64,000 nucleotides of DNA, taken from NCBI GenBank assembly GCA_023957125.1, contig JAMLHL010000010.1:1-64000 (forward strand), written 5' to 3'. Made by a program: the position numbers and the translations under genes. This stretch comes from Chitinophagaceae bacterium (GTDB lineage Bacteria; Bacteroidota; Bacteroidia; Chitinophagales; Chitinophagaceae). Positions 1-7,624 of this stretch are shown in pieces; within the stretch, counting starts at the first letter, position 1; each line of letters begins with the position of its first letter. A model generated the notes under the pieces. The model saw only the letters and a list, made by a program, of their open reading frames with translations. It did not search any database and had not been told where the DNA came from.

Positions 1-1
1 A

Positions 2-181
2 AAGCAGGGAGAGGTTAATCCTATATACATTTATTCCAGTGAACTGAGAAAACAGTCCAAAATTGTTTCAGTAAGAACTTATTACAGCTGCATGAGAGAC
101 CTGAAGCAATGGGGATATATCAAATTAGAACCTTCTTTCAATGCGGCAAAGGCCAGTGCGCTTTTTTTACAGAGGTTGTAA
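2..181 (+). CDS. C-terminal fragment of a winged-helix-like DNA-binding protein (5' end outside window)
   Basis: The frame is open from the window edge and stops at 179-181, so about 59 residues of the C-terminal end are visible. The stretch SSELRKQSKIVSVRTYYSC looks like a recognition-helix region and is followed by GYIKLEPSFN, a wing-like end. The next gene (242-535) ends with a clearly related segment (GYLCYSPSFDPKKANKVML), so the two are tandem paralogs. Small proteins of this kind are common beside tyrosine recombinases in integrated elements of Bacteroidota. A regulatory or plasmid-maintenance role is inference from this context; no specific function is recognised. Confidence 0.55.
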   Translation, partial: KQGEVNPIYIYSSELRKQSKIVSVRTYYSCMRDLKQWGYIKLEPSFNAAKASALFLQRL

Positions 182-241
182 AGACTTGTTAGCAATTGTC
201 TTTTTGTATTCAGATTTTGTAAAAGGACAAAAAGAGTGATC

Positions 242-535
242 ATGGAGTGGCATAACGAGTATTATTGTTCAAATGTGATATGGCATTGTCTGCAAATGTT
301 GATGGCTGATCCGCGCATTGGGCCAAGCCATGTTTGCTTATTTCTGTCGCTGCTTGTACTATCCGGTCCTGACAACAGGGAGTTCCCTGTTTATAAAGAT
401 AGAATCCTGAAAATGACCAGGCTTTCTGCTGCTACATTTCACCGTGGAATATATCATTTACAGCGATGCGGGTACTTGTGTTATAGTCCATCTTTTGATC
501 CCAAAAAGGCCAACAAAGTGATGTTGAATTTTTAA
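242..535 (+). CDS. Small winged-helix-like protein of an integrated element
   Basis: A 97-residue protein. An in-frame GTG at 236 could add two residues, but the ATG at 242 is the simpler start. The C-terminal half (FPVYKDRILKMTRLSAATFH, then GYLCYSPSFDPKKANK) reads like a helix-turn-helix followed by a wing and matches the pattern of the preceding partial gene. It lies 60 bases after that gene and 14 bases before the excisionase-like gene, in the same direction, so the three probably form one transcription unit facing the recombinase. The function is unknown. DNA binding is inferred from the motif and position. Confidence 0.6.
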   Translation: MEWHNEYYCSNVIWHCLQMLMADPRIGPSHVCLFLSLLVLSGPDNREFPVYKDRILKMTRLSAATFHRGIYHLQRCGYLCYSPSFDPKKANKVMLNF

Positions 536-549
536 AAAGTGAGGAGACA

Positions 550-813
550 ATGATTAAAGAAGATGAGGCTTTAGTAATGAAGGCGATAGCGCTTTGTTTT
601 AAGCCCTATTTAAAAATAGAAGAGGCTTTGATCTACTGCGATCTTTGCAGGACACAGTTCACAAAACGGTGCGAAGAAATGGGGATATTTAAAACACCCG
701 GTGGGTACTTTAAAAAAGAAGACCTCGACCTGATCTGTGCAGGCGGGTCTTCTAAATATACTGGCAATGCTGAAATTTTACGCCGTGCGACTGTACACCG
801 GAAGTTTGGATGA
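550..813 (+). CDS. Excisionase-like small DNA-binding protein
   Basis: An 87-residue protein. The central segment YLKIEEALIYCDLCRTQFTK followed by RCEEMGIFKTPGGYFKKEDL has the order helix, turn, recognition helix and wing seen in MerR/Xis-type excisionases of Bacteroidota elements. Its 3' end overlaps the 3' end of the tyrosine recombinase gene by 36 bases, tail to tail. Proteins of this family usually bind the attachment region and bias the recombinase toward excision. That role here is inference from fold and neighbour. It could instead be a general helix-turn-helix regulator of the element. Confidence 0.55.
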   Translation: MIKEDEALVMKAIALCFKPYLKIEEALIYCDLCRTQFTKRCEEMGIFKTPGGYFKKEDLDLICAGGSSKYTGNAEILRRATVHRKFG

Positions 814-1875
814 AGCTGCTTGTAAGTTATGTCTCCTAACCCTTTTTTTGTATCGCTCCAGGATTTGTTTGGCGGTTGTTTGACCCAGGTAGGCGGCTAC
901 GGTATGAACGTCCATACCTGCTTCCAGTAAAATATCAGAAACGCCGTGCCGGAGGCAGTGCCAGGTAATATGCTTGTCAATACCTGCATTATCTACCCAG
1001 TTCTGTAATATGTCCAGGCAAGTATCATAGCTTGGAAGTTTAAAAACACGCTCGTGGGAATTACCACGGGGACCTAAAATATCGTTCACCATTGGGTGCA
1101 AAGGTATTTCCAGTGGTACACCGGTTTTGGTCTGCCTACGTAATACAATCGTTTTTTCCCTGATCTGCCACCATTCAAGGGGATGGACATCACACCATCT
1201 GAAGCCCATAAACATGCTTGCAGTAGCAGCTTTTTTGACTTCTTGGTTTAAACATGGGGCATCCAATAGAGCAGGATACTCTTCCTCTTCCAGGGTATCC
1301 TTTTCTCCCGTGGGGTGGGCTTTGCACTTCAGTTTTTCCGTAGGGTTGATCCGGAAATACCCCGATTCCTGGGCAACACTGATCATTTTTTTGAATCGCA
1401 TAAAATAGTCTGCCGGGGTTTCGCCGTTGAGGTTATCCAGCAGGTATTTGCGGAACCGTTCGCAAAAGGTAGGGGTAATATCAAGAGCACAGATAAAAAG
1501 GGTATCCGTTTCAGTTACTGGTTTTCCCTGTTCTATGGCTACGAACTTTTTAAAAGCTGCCAGGCAACAGGGCAGGCTCCGGTTGTTTTCGCTCCTGTTT
1601 TTTTCGAGGTATTTTTCAAAGAATCGTAGGAAGTTTTCTTTTAGTTTGGCAGGAGATACAAAATTTGTCCCTCTTGTCTGCAGATCAAGTAGTGTTTGAG
1701 CTTTCAGGGTTTCGAGGTTGCTTAATGACTGGATATTATAATCTCTTTGAATTTTATTTTTTGGGCGGGTATAAGTATAGATGCCGGTGGAAACTCTTTC
1801 ACCGGGTTTACGCCCCCATTCGAGCGTATAGAACACTTTGGTTCTGTCTTTAGATGCTCTTTCCACGATATTCAT
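778..1875 (-). CDS. Tyrosine recombinase / integrase
   Basis: A 365-residue site-specific recombinase of the phage-integrase family. The N-terminal part (MNIVERASKDRTKVFY, then GRKPGERVSTGIYTY) is the arm-type DNA-binding domain, the middle is the SAM-like core-binding domain, and the C-terminal part is catalytic: Arg226 (GFRWCDV), His306 and Arg309 (WHCLRHG) and the nucleophile Tyr342 (ERYKK). The usual second histidine of the LGH motif is a glutamine (LGQTT, residue 332). The open frame extends to 1932, but the ATG at 1875 starts a normal arm domain. It lies between an excisionase-like gene and tRNA-Leu, so it is the likely integrase of an element inserted at that tRNA. Confidence 0.9.
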   Translation of the reverse strand: MNIVERASKDRTKVFYTLEWGRKPGERVSTGIYTYTRPKNKIQRDYNIQSLSNLETLKAQTLLDLQTRGTNFVSPAKLKENFLRFFEKYLEKNRSENNRSLPCCLAAFKKFVAIEQGKPVTETDTLFICALDITPTFCERFRKYLLDNLNGETPADYFMRFKKMISVAQESGYFRINPTEKLKCKAHPTGEKDTLEEEEYPALLDAPCLNQEVKKAATASMFMGFRWCDVHPLEWWQIREKTIVLRRQTKTGVPLEIPLHPMVNDILGPRGNSHERVFKLPSYDTCLDILQNWVDNAGIDKHITWHCLRHGVSDILLEAGMDVHTVAAYLGQTTAKQILERYKKRVRRHNLQAASSKLPVYSRTA

Positions 1876-1964
1876 AACATAATTTTTTAAGGTGAATAAA
1901 ATTAGAGGGATGCATGATTTCTGCCAATACATGAAGCAATTTGAGCAGGGTAAAAAGCCTCACG

Positions 1965-2108
1965 ATGTGTCATTTTCCCGTGTGTCACATTTGGACAGCC
2001 AGTGTTTATGAGCCTTTGAAGCTGCTACCAGTTCCGACCACTTTTTACCGGAACTGGTAAGACCAAAGAAAATTCCATGTGTCATGTCATGTGTCATTTA
2101 TGTGTCAT
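1965..2108. repeat. Direct repeats ATGTGTCAT, likely recombinase arm sites
   Basis: The 9-mer ATGTGTCAT occurs at 1965-1973, 2077-2085, 2089-2097 and 2100-2108. A shorter form (TGTGTCA) lies at 1981-1987 and an inverted copy of GTGTCA at 2135-2140. The last three copies are spaced 11-12 bases apart, about one helical turn. They lie between the integrase start and the tRNA-Leu 3' end, where integrases of this type carry arm-binding sites. Binding is inference. Confidence 0.5.
2026..2059. repeat. Perfect 11-bp inverted repeat upstream of the integrase
   Basis: TACCAGTTCCG (2026-2036) is repeated in inverse as CGGAACTGGTA (2049-2059) with a 12-base spacer. It lies inside the arm-repeat region, about 150 bases upstream of the integrase start. 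No T-run follows on either strand, so a protein-binding site is more likely than a terminator. Confidence 0.5.
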
Positions 2109-2110
2109 TG

Positions 2111-2130
2111 AAAGCGGGAAAAAGCGGGAA
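2111..2130. repeat. Two tandem copies of AAAGCGGGAA
   Basis: The 10-mer AAAGCGGGAA is present twice in direct succession (2111-2120 and 2121-2130), directly after the ATGTGTCAT repeats. It is part of the same structured att-like region; its role is unknown. Confidence 0.5.
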
Positions 2131-2160
2131 AAACTGACACCTTAACGACTTGAGAGAGAA

Positions 2161-2192
2161 TAAAAAACCCTGTAAATCAATGATTACAGGGT
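2161..2192 (-). terminator. Rho-independent terminator of the tRNA-Leu transcript
   Basis: ACCCTGTAA (2167-2175) pairs with TTACAGGGT (2184-2192) around an 8-base loop. On the minus strand the 9-bp stem is followed by a run of six T. It points in the direction of tRNA-Leu transcription and lies just after the truncated copy of the tRNA 3' end, as expected if it was the tRNA's terminator before an insertion. Confidence 0.65.
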
Positions 2193-2198
2193 GTAAAT

Positions 2199-2217
2199 TG
2201 TGCCCAGAACAGGAATT
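2199..2217 (-). other. att-like copy of the tRNA-Leu 3' end
   Basis: The 19 bases here match the tRNA-Leu 3' terminal region (2311-2329) at 17 positions: both read TGTGCCC, one variable base, then GAACAGGAAT. The copy ends where the tRNA match ends and is followed on the minus strand by the terminator hairpin. This is the arrangement left by integration into a tRNA 3' end, which rebuilds the tRNA and leaves a second copy at the far side. Only about 93 bases separate the two copies, so the interval may be a remnant of an older insertion or a second core site. Confidence 0.55.
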
Positions 2218-2312
2218 CTCTGTTGCTGGTTTTCAGTTACTTAAGATGGTTTTGTGTCAAATAGGAGACACATTTTTTAGAATCCTTGCAAATTCCTTTA
2301 ACCATCAAGCTG

Positions 2313-2396
2313 TGCCCGGAACAGGAATCGAACCTGCACATTGTTGCCAATACCAGATTTTGAGTCTGGCGCGTCTACCAATTCCGCCATCCGGGC
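2313..2396 (-). tRNA. tRNA-Leu (anticodon CAA)
   Basis: On the minus strand the acceptor GCCCGGA pairs with TCCGGGC, and the anticodon stem CCAGA/TCTGG holds the loop CTCAAAA, giving anticodon CAA (reads UUG). The T-arm GTTCGATTC and a long class II variable arm are present, and the length of 84 bases fits tRNA-Leu. CCA is not encoded (the sequence after the discriminator A is CA). The 3' end is the likely integration target of the adjacent recombinase. Confidence 0.95.
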
Positions 2397-2602
2397 GACG
2401 CTTATGCTGTTATAGAATTACTCCTTTAATAAGGGCTGCAATATTACATTATTCACCACGAAATACAATAACTTTTTTAAGATCGAAGGAGAATCTTTTC
2501 CCGCCCCGGCATTAACCATTTAAGGAGATAATAATAATGGATGAGCCTTGCGTTAATGAACCCGTTATAACCGTTTTCACTAACCTGAATTGCCGGGATT
2601 CG

Positions 2603-3334
2603 TTATAAATGCAGGTAATAGGGTCTTAGAAGAGCGCTGAATGCTTCACTGTAGTTGCCGTCTTCTTCTTTAATAACCAGTTCTGATGTGGGGACAAAGG
2701 TGGAACTGCATCGGCTGAAAAGCAACAGGCACCGGAAAAACCCATGCCTTCGGGTTTGCCGGAGAAGCAGTTTTTCCTGCGGGAATAAGCCAACTGAAGC
2801 GGCAAGCTGTTCAAATTCACCGGTACGGGCATAGGGCAGGAGTATCCCGAAACTTCCGGAGGTGGTGAGTTGATCGTTCACGATCCGGGTAAGCTTGCCC
2901 AGCGTTAAACCGGCATCGTGCTTAGCGAAATTGATTCTCTTATTATCCGATTTCAGATCATCTTCATAAAACGGGGGATTGCAGATAATGAAATCATAAG
3001 GCCCCGGCAGGGCATAGTTGTTGACATCGCCGTGAAATACGCGGATCCTGTTTTTCCAGGGGCTCTGTCCCACATTCTCCTCCATTTGCAGAAAAGAGGG
3101 TTCATCTATTTCGATAGCATGGAAAACAGCTCCCGATTTCTGTGCCAGCATCAGGGTTAGAAGTCCGGAGCCTGCTCCTATATCCAGCGCCTTTCCACCA
3201 GTATCCATCCTGTTGGCAAACCAGGCGCCGAAGGTGCAGGAATCGGTGCAAACCTTCATGGCGCATTGATCGTGACGGACGATAAATTGCTTGAATCGAA
3301 AACCCGTTCGGGAGGATGCTGCAACAGGAGCCAT
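2603..3334 (-). CDS. trmN6: tRNA1(Val) (adenine(37)-N6)-methyltransferase
   Basis: A 243-residue SAM-dependent methyltransferase of the TrmN6/YfiC family, which methylates A37 of tRNA-Val. The SAM-binding glycine motif DIGAGSG is at residues 51-57, an acidic motif (AIEIDE) at about 73-78, and the N6-adenine catalytic motif NPPF at 119-122. The N-terminal GFRFKQFIVRHDQCAMKV is typical of the family. The open frame extends to 3376, but the ATG at 3334 begins just before the conserved part and has a -7 promoter box (TATCTTCG) four bases upstream. It is divergent from the efflux operon. Confidence 0.88.
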   Translation of the reverse strand: MAPVAASSRTGFRFKQFIVRHDQCAMKVCTDSCTFGAWFANRMDTGGKALDIGAGSGLLTLMLAQKSGAVFHAIEIDEPSFLQMEENVGQSPWKNRIRVFHGDVNNYALPGPYDFIICNPPFYEDDLKSDNKRINFAKHDAGLTLGKLTRIVNDQLTTSGSFGILLPYARTGEFEQLAASVGLFPQEKLLLRQTRRHGFFRCLLLFSRCSSTFVPTSELVIKEEDGNYSEAFSALLRPYYLHL

Positions 3335-3338
3335 GATT

Positions 3339-3346
3339 CGAAGATA
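3339..3346 (-). promoter_or_regulatory. -7 promoter box of trmN6
   Basis: On the minus strand TATCTTCG fits the Bacteroidota -7 consensus TAnnTTTG except for one base. Four bases separate it from the ATG at 3334, so transcription would start at or next to the start codon. No clear -33 TTTG was found. Confidence 0.4.
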
Positions 3347-3392
3347 GGAAAAGCTTCTGAGGAAACGGGATCTCAAATTAACATTAATTAAC

Positions 3393-3415
3393 GTTCACCG
3401 GTAAAGCTGGTGAAC
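3393..3415. promoter_or_regulatory. Palindromic operator-like site before the efflux operon
   Basis: GTTCACC (3393-3399) and GGTGAAC (3409-3415) form a perfect 7-bp inverted repeat with a 9-base spacer in the divergent region between trmN6 and the RND operon, 35 bases before the adaptor ATG. Its position around the expected -33 region suggests a repressor site (for example TetR-type). No regulator gene is adjacent, so this is inference. Confidence 0.4.
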
Positions 3416-3435
3416 ATTTCAACTTCAATTTGTAT

Positions 3436-3443
3436 TAGTTTCG
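3436..3443 (+). promoter_or_regulatory. -7 promoter box of the RND efflux operon
   Basis: TAGTTTCG differs from TAnnTTTG by one base and lies six bases before the ATG at 3450. It follows the palindrome 3393-3415. Confidence 0.4.
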
Positions 3444-3449
3444 CAACCG

Positions 3450-4493
3450 ATGAGAAAGTTATTTTTATATGGTATGGCCTTATCGGGCTTCCTTCTTGCC
3501 TGTTCTGATAAAAAACAGGCGGCTACAACCCATCAGCCCAGAGAGCGAAGCCGTACCGTTCTTGCCGATGCCTTTGTTGTGAAAAGCATTCCCTTAAGTG
3601 AAAATATTGAAGTGGCGGGATCGCTGATGCCGGCTGAAGGAACCGATATCCGGCCGGAGATTTCCGGACGTCTGGTTGGTATCAATTTTAAGGAAGGAAG
3701 TTTTGTAAAAAAGGGCACATTGTTAGCCAAATTATTCGATGACGACCTGCAGGCGCAGCTGAAAAAGCTGGAAGTGCAGTTGGAAATCAATCAAAAGACG
3801 GTAGAGCGTTACCGCGAATTATTAAAAATCCAGGGTATCAGCCAGCAGGATGTTGATTTGAGTGAACTGCAGGTCAGCAACAATAAAGCGGATATTGAAT
3901 TGGTGAAAGTGGCGATCACCAAAACGGAGATAAGAGCCCCCTACGACGGCCGGATAGGGTTGAGAAACATCAGCCTTGGCGCCTATGTTTCGCCCTCCGA
4001 TGTTATTGCCACCTTACGCCAGGTGGACCAGTTGAAATTAGAGTTTACCGTTCCGGAAAAATATAGCACTAATTTTGTACCGGGTAAAAAGATCAGCTTT
4101 AGCGTGGATGGTGTGCGGCAGCGGTTTGAAGCTACGGTGATGGCAAGCGAATATTTTATTGACGCCAATACGCGCAGCCTGAATATTAAAGCGCTTGTAA
4201 AAGACAGGCATGCTTCCCTGGTACCCGGAGCATTTGCAAAAGTGGCGCTTGACCTGGCAAAAGACGACCATGCTATTATCGTACCTACCCAGGCCATCAT
4301 ACCGCTTAGCCGTGGAAAACAAATTATAATATATAAAAACGGCGCGCCGGAGTTTTTGGAAGTTACGACAGGCATAAGGGATTCGGTATATGTGCAGGTA
4401 CTCAATGGGGTAAATTTGGGAGATACGGTACTGATCTCCGGGCTGATGTCGGTTAAACCGGATTCTGAAATACAACTCAGCAAAATACAATAA
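3450..4493 (+). CDS. RND efflux periplasmic adaptor (membrane fusion protein), lipoprotein
   Basis: A 347-residue HlyD/AcrA-type adaptor that links an inner-membrane RND pump to an outer-membrane channel. The N-terminus is a lipoprotein signal with lipobox LLAC (Cys at about 18). The order is then: lipoyl-like half-motif (GTDIRPEISGRLVGINFKEG), a helical hairpin (residues about 95-135), the returning lipoyl half (IRAPYDGRIGLRNISLGAYV), a beta-barrel and a membrane-proximal domain. It is the first gene of a three-gene operon; its stop overlaps the pump's start by one base (TAATG). The substrate cannot be told from sequence; drugs, detergents or bile-like compounds are typical. Confidence 0.93.
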   Translation: MRKLFLYGMALSGFLLACSDKKQAATTHQPRERSRTVLADAFVVKSIPLSENIEVAGSLMPAEGTDIRPEISGRLVGINFKEGSFVKKGTLLAKLFDDDLQAQLKKLEVQLEINQKTVERYRELLKIQGISQQDVDLSELQVSNNKADIELVKVAITKTEIRAPYDGRIGLRNISLGAYVSPSDVIATLRQVDQLKLEFTVPEKYSTNFVPGKKISFSVDGVRQRFEATVMASEYFIDANTRSLNIKALVKDRHASLVPGAFAKVALDLAKDDHAIIVPTQAIIPLSRGKQIIIYKNGAPEFLEVTTGIRDSVYVQVLNGVNLGDTVLISGLMSVKPDSEIQLSKIQ

Positions 4494-7400
4494 TGAATAT
4501 TTCCGAAATAAGCCTGAGGCGACCGGTACTGGCAACCGTTGCCAGTATCCTGATCGTTGTATTTGGGGTGATAGGCTTTACTTTCCTGGGCGTGAGAGAT
4601 TATCCGGCTATAGATCCGCCGATCATTAGCGTGCGCACCAATTATGCAGGCGCCAATGCGGATATTATTGAATCGCAGATCACGGAGCCGCTGGAGAAAT
4701 CAATTAACGGGATTGCCGGTATTAAAAATATGACCTCATCCAGCAGCCAGGGCGTCAGTAATATTACAGTGGAATTTGACCTGGGTGTTGACCTCGAAGC
4801 TGCTGCTAATGATGTAAGAGACAAGGTTTCGCAGGCGCAGCGCAGGCTGCCGCAGGACCTGGATGCGCCTCCCGTGGTTTCAAAAGCCGATGCCAGTTCA
4901 GACGTGATCATTTCGATGACGGTGCAGAGCAATACCCGGAACCAGTTGGAGATCACGGAATATGCCACCAATGTACTCCAGGAAAGATTACAAACGATCC
5001 CGGGCGTGAGCAGCCTCAATATATGGGGTGAAAAGAAATACGCCATGCGCATCTGGTTCGAGCCTTCCAAGCTGAATGCGTACGGGCTTACTTTCCAGGA
5101 TGTGCAGGAAGCCTTGTTGAAAGAAAACGTGGAGCTGCCTTCGGGAAAGATCGCGGGGTATAATACGGAACTTACGGTAAGAACCTTCGGCCGTCTTACC
5201 ACCGAGGAAGAGTTCAACAACATTATTATAAAAAATTTCGGCGGCAGTGTTATCCGGTTGAAGGATATCGGCGAAGCGGTGCTTGGTCCCGAAAATGAAG
5301 AAACTATTCTGAAGCTGAACGGCGTGCCGATGATCGCATTGGCTATCGTACCGTTGCCGGGGTCTAATTACGTGGCTATTGCGGATGAGTTTTACAAACG
5401 TTTTGAACAGTTAAAAAAAGAAGTGCCCGACGATATCAAGCTGGATATCGTTTTGGATCAGAGCGTTTTTATCGAACGGTCTATATCCGAGGTGGAGGAA
5501 ACGCTTTTCATAGCCATCGGACTGGTGATCCTGATCGTTTATTTGTTTTTCCGCGATGCGCTTATGGCTATCCGGCCCTTAATAGATATTCCCGTGTCGC
5601 TGATCGCCGCCTTCTTTATCATGTATTTGGCCGGCTTCACCATTAATGTACTGAGCCTGCTGGGCATTGTGCTGGCCACCGGGCTGGTGGTGGACGATGG
5701 GATTGTGGTAACGGAGAATATATACAAGAAGATAGAGCAGGGAATGAATAAATGGCAGGCCGCGAAGGAGGGGTCCAAGGAAATATACTTTGCCGTTATT
5801 TCCACCTCCATCACCCTTGCTGTTATCTTTTTACCCATTATTTTCCTGCAGGGTTTTGTAGGCCGGCTTTTCCGGGAGTTTGGTATTGTGGTGGCCGGCG
5901 CTGTGCTGGTATCCGCGTTTGTATCCCTTACGCTTACCGCTGTGCTGAATGTAAAGCTGGCGCGTAAAACGCATAAGCATAGCTGGTTTTACAGGATAAC
6001 CGAACCTTTTTTCAGGGGTATGGAAAACGGGTATCACCGGTTGCTGGCCGCATTCATGAAAGTGAAATGGGTGGCCCTGATCATTATCCTGGCCTGCGGC
6101 GCCATCATTTGGGCTATCGGCGGGCAATTGAAATCCGAATTGGCCCCGATGGAAGACAGGAGCCAGTTTCGTTTGCAGGTAACCATGCCCGAAGGCTCCT
6201 CTTTTGAATATACCGATCGCTTCATCGGGAATCTCACCACCCTGATCATGGATTCGGTTCCCGAATTTAAGACCGTGCTCACCGTTACTGCTCCCGGCTA
6301 TTCGGGAGCGGGAGCGGTAAATACCGGCTTCCTGAGAACGATGCTGATAGACCCCGACCAGCGTTCCCGTTCCCAGCAGGAGATCGTGGATATGGTCAAC
6401 AGGAACCTGCCGCGCTTTACGGAAGGGAGAGCGTTTGCCATCCAGGAGCAAACCATAGCGGTGAACAGGAGAGGAGGGCTGCCGGTTCAGTTTGTGATAC
6501 AAAACAACAATTTTGAAAAGCTGGCAGATGTGATCCCCGGGTTCCTCGACGAAGCAAATAAAAATCCCGCATTCCAGGGAGTGGATATTGATCTTAAATT
6601 CAATAAACCCGAACTTTCGGTTACGGTTGACCGTTTGAAGGCAAGCGACCTGGGCGTGAGCATTGACGCTATCTCCGAGGCGTTGCAACTGGCTTACAGC
6701 AACCGGCGGCTGGGGTATTTTACAAGGGAAGGTAAGCAGTATGAAGTGATAGGCCAGGTGCCCCGGGACGACCGGAACAAGCCTACGGATCTTAAAAATA
6801 TTTATCTCCGCAACCAGCGTGGTGAAAGTATTTCCTTAGACAACCTGGTAACCGTGCAGGAGAGCACCACGCCCCCTACGATTTATCACTTCAACCGGTA
6901 TAAATCGGCCACCATTTCTGCCGGACTTGCTCCCGGCGTAGCTTTAGGCGATGGCATCAAGGCGATGCAGGATATCGCGGACAGGCGGCTGGATGATACT
7001 TTTGCTACTTCGCTTGCAGGCACTTCCCGTGATTTTGCCGAAAGTTCCGGCAACACCATGTTTGCTTTTATCCTGGCGCTGGCCCTGATCTTCCTGGTGC
7101 TGGCGGCGCAGTTTGAAAGTTTTATTGATCCGTTTATCATCATGTTTACCGTGCCGTTGGCCATCGCGGGGGCGGTGCTTACCCTGTGGATCTTTGGCCA
7201 AACGCTCAATATTTTTTCGCAGATCGGGATGATCATGCTGATCGGACTGGTTACCAAAAACGGGATCCTGATCGTGGAATTTGCTAACCAGAAGCAAAGA
7301 GCGGGAATGCCTAAGGGACAGTCGGTGATTGAGGCGGCAGTGGCCCGTTTAAGACCTATCTTGATGACCAGCCTGGCGATGGCGTTGGGCGCCCTGCCCA

Positions 7401-7624
7401 TCGCTATGTCTATCGGCGCCGCATCTACCAGCCGCATACCGTTGGGACTGGTAATTGTGGGGGGCATTATATTTTCCCTGGTATTGACCTTGTTTGTCAT
7501 TCCTGCCATGTATAGTTTTCTTTCAGCCAGGAAAGGAGAAAGTCGTATAGACGAATATTTTTCAGAAGAAAAAGAGCCTGAACAGTTATGGACTGGAAAA
7601 GAATCATCAGCATCATTACAATAA
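4493..7624 (+). CDS. RND family efflux pump, inner-membrane transporter (HAE1/AcrB type)
   Basis: A 1043-residue proton-driven transporter of normal family length. TM1 is near residues 12-31 (LATVASILIVVFGVIGFTFL). The proton-relay aspartates are in LVVDDGIVVTEN at about 397-408 and the partner lysine is in LVTKNGILIVEFANQ at about 918-932. Two large periplasmic loops give the porter and docking domains. It sits between its adaptor and TolC genes. A truncated or dead copy is excluded by the complete relay residues. Sequence alone does not give the substrate. Confidence 0.95.
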   Translation: MNISEISLRRPVLATVASILIVVFGVIGFTFLGVRDYPAIDPPIISVRTNYAGANADIIESQITEPLEKSINGIAGIKNMTSSSSQGVSNITVEFDLGVDLEAAANDVRDKVSQAQRRLPQDLDAPPVVSKADASSDVIISMTVQSNTRNQLEITEYATNVLQERLQTIPGVSSLNIWGEKKYAMRIWFEPSKLNAYGLTFQDVQEALLKENVELPSGKIAGYNTELTVRTFGRLTTEEEFNNIIIKNFGGSVIRLKDIGEAVLGPENEETILKLNGVPMIALAIVPLPGSNYVAIADEFYKRFEQLKKEVPDDIKLDIVLDQSVFIERSISEVEETLFIAIGLVILIVYLFFRDALMAIRPLIDIPVSLIAAFFIMYLAGFTINVLSLLGIVLATGLVVDDGIVVTENIYKKIEQGMNKWQAAKEGSKEIYFAVISTSITLAVIFLPIIFLQGFVGRLFREFGIVVAGAVLVSAFVSLTLTAVLNVKLARKTHKHSWFYRITEPFFRGMENGYHRLLAAFMKVKWVALIIILACGAIIWAIGGQLKSELAPMEDRSQFRLQVTMPEGSSFEYTDRFIGNLTTLIMDSVPEFKTVLTVTAPGYSGAGAVNTGFLRTMLIDPDQRSRSQQEIVDMVNRNLPRFTEGRAFAIQEQTIAVNRRGGLPVQFVIQNNNFEKLADVIPGFLDEANKNPAFQGVDIDLKFNKPELSVTVDRLKASDLGVSIDAISEALQLAYSNRRLGYFTREGKQYEVIGQVPRDDRNKPTDLKNIYLRNQRGESISLDNLVTVQESTTPPTIYHFNRYKSATISAGLAPGVALGDGIKAMQDIADRRLDDTFATSLAGTSRDFAESSGNTMFAFILALALIFLVLAAQFESFIDPFIIMFTVPLAIAGAVLTLWIFGQTLNIFSQIGMIMLIGLVTKNGILIVEFANQKQRAGMPKGQSVIEAAVARLRPILMTSLAMALGALPIAMSIGAASTSRIPLGLVIVGGIIFSLVLTLFVIPAMYSFLSARKGESRIDEYFSEEKEPEQLWTGKESSASLQ

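Noticed and set aside
2150..2515. 121-codon frame on the plus strand across the tRNA-Leu region
   Set aside because: It reads through the complement of tRNA-Leu and the terminator hairpin, and the translation has no family features.
5831..6688. 285-codon frame antisense to the RND pump
   Set aside because: It lies fully inside a well-supported conserved gene on the other strand and its residue use is atypical; a mirror frame of GC-rich coding sequence.
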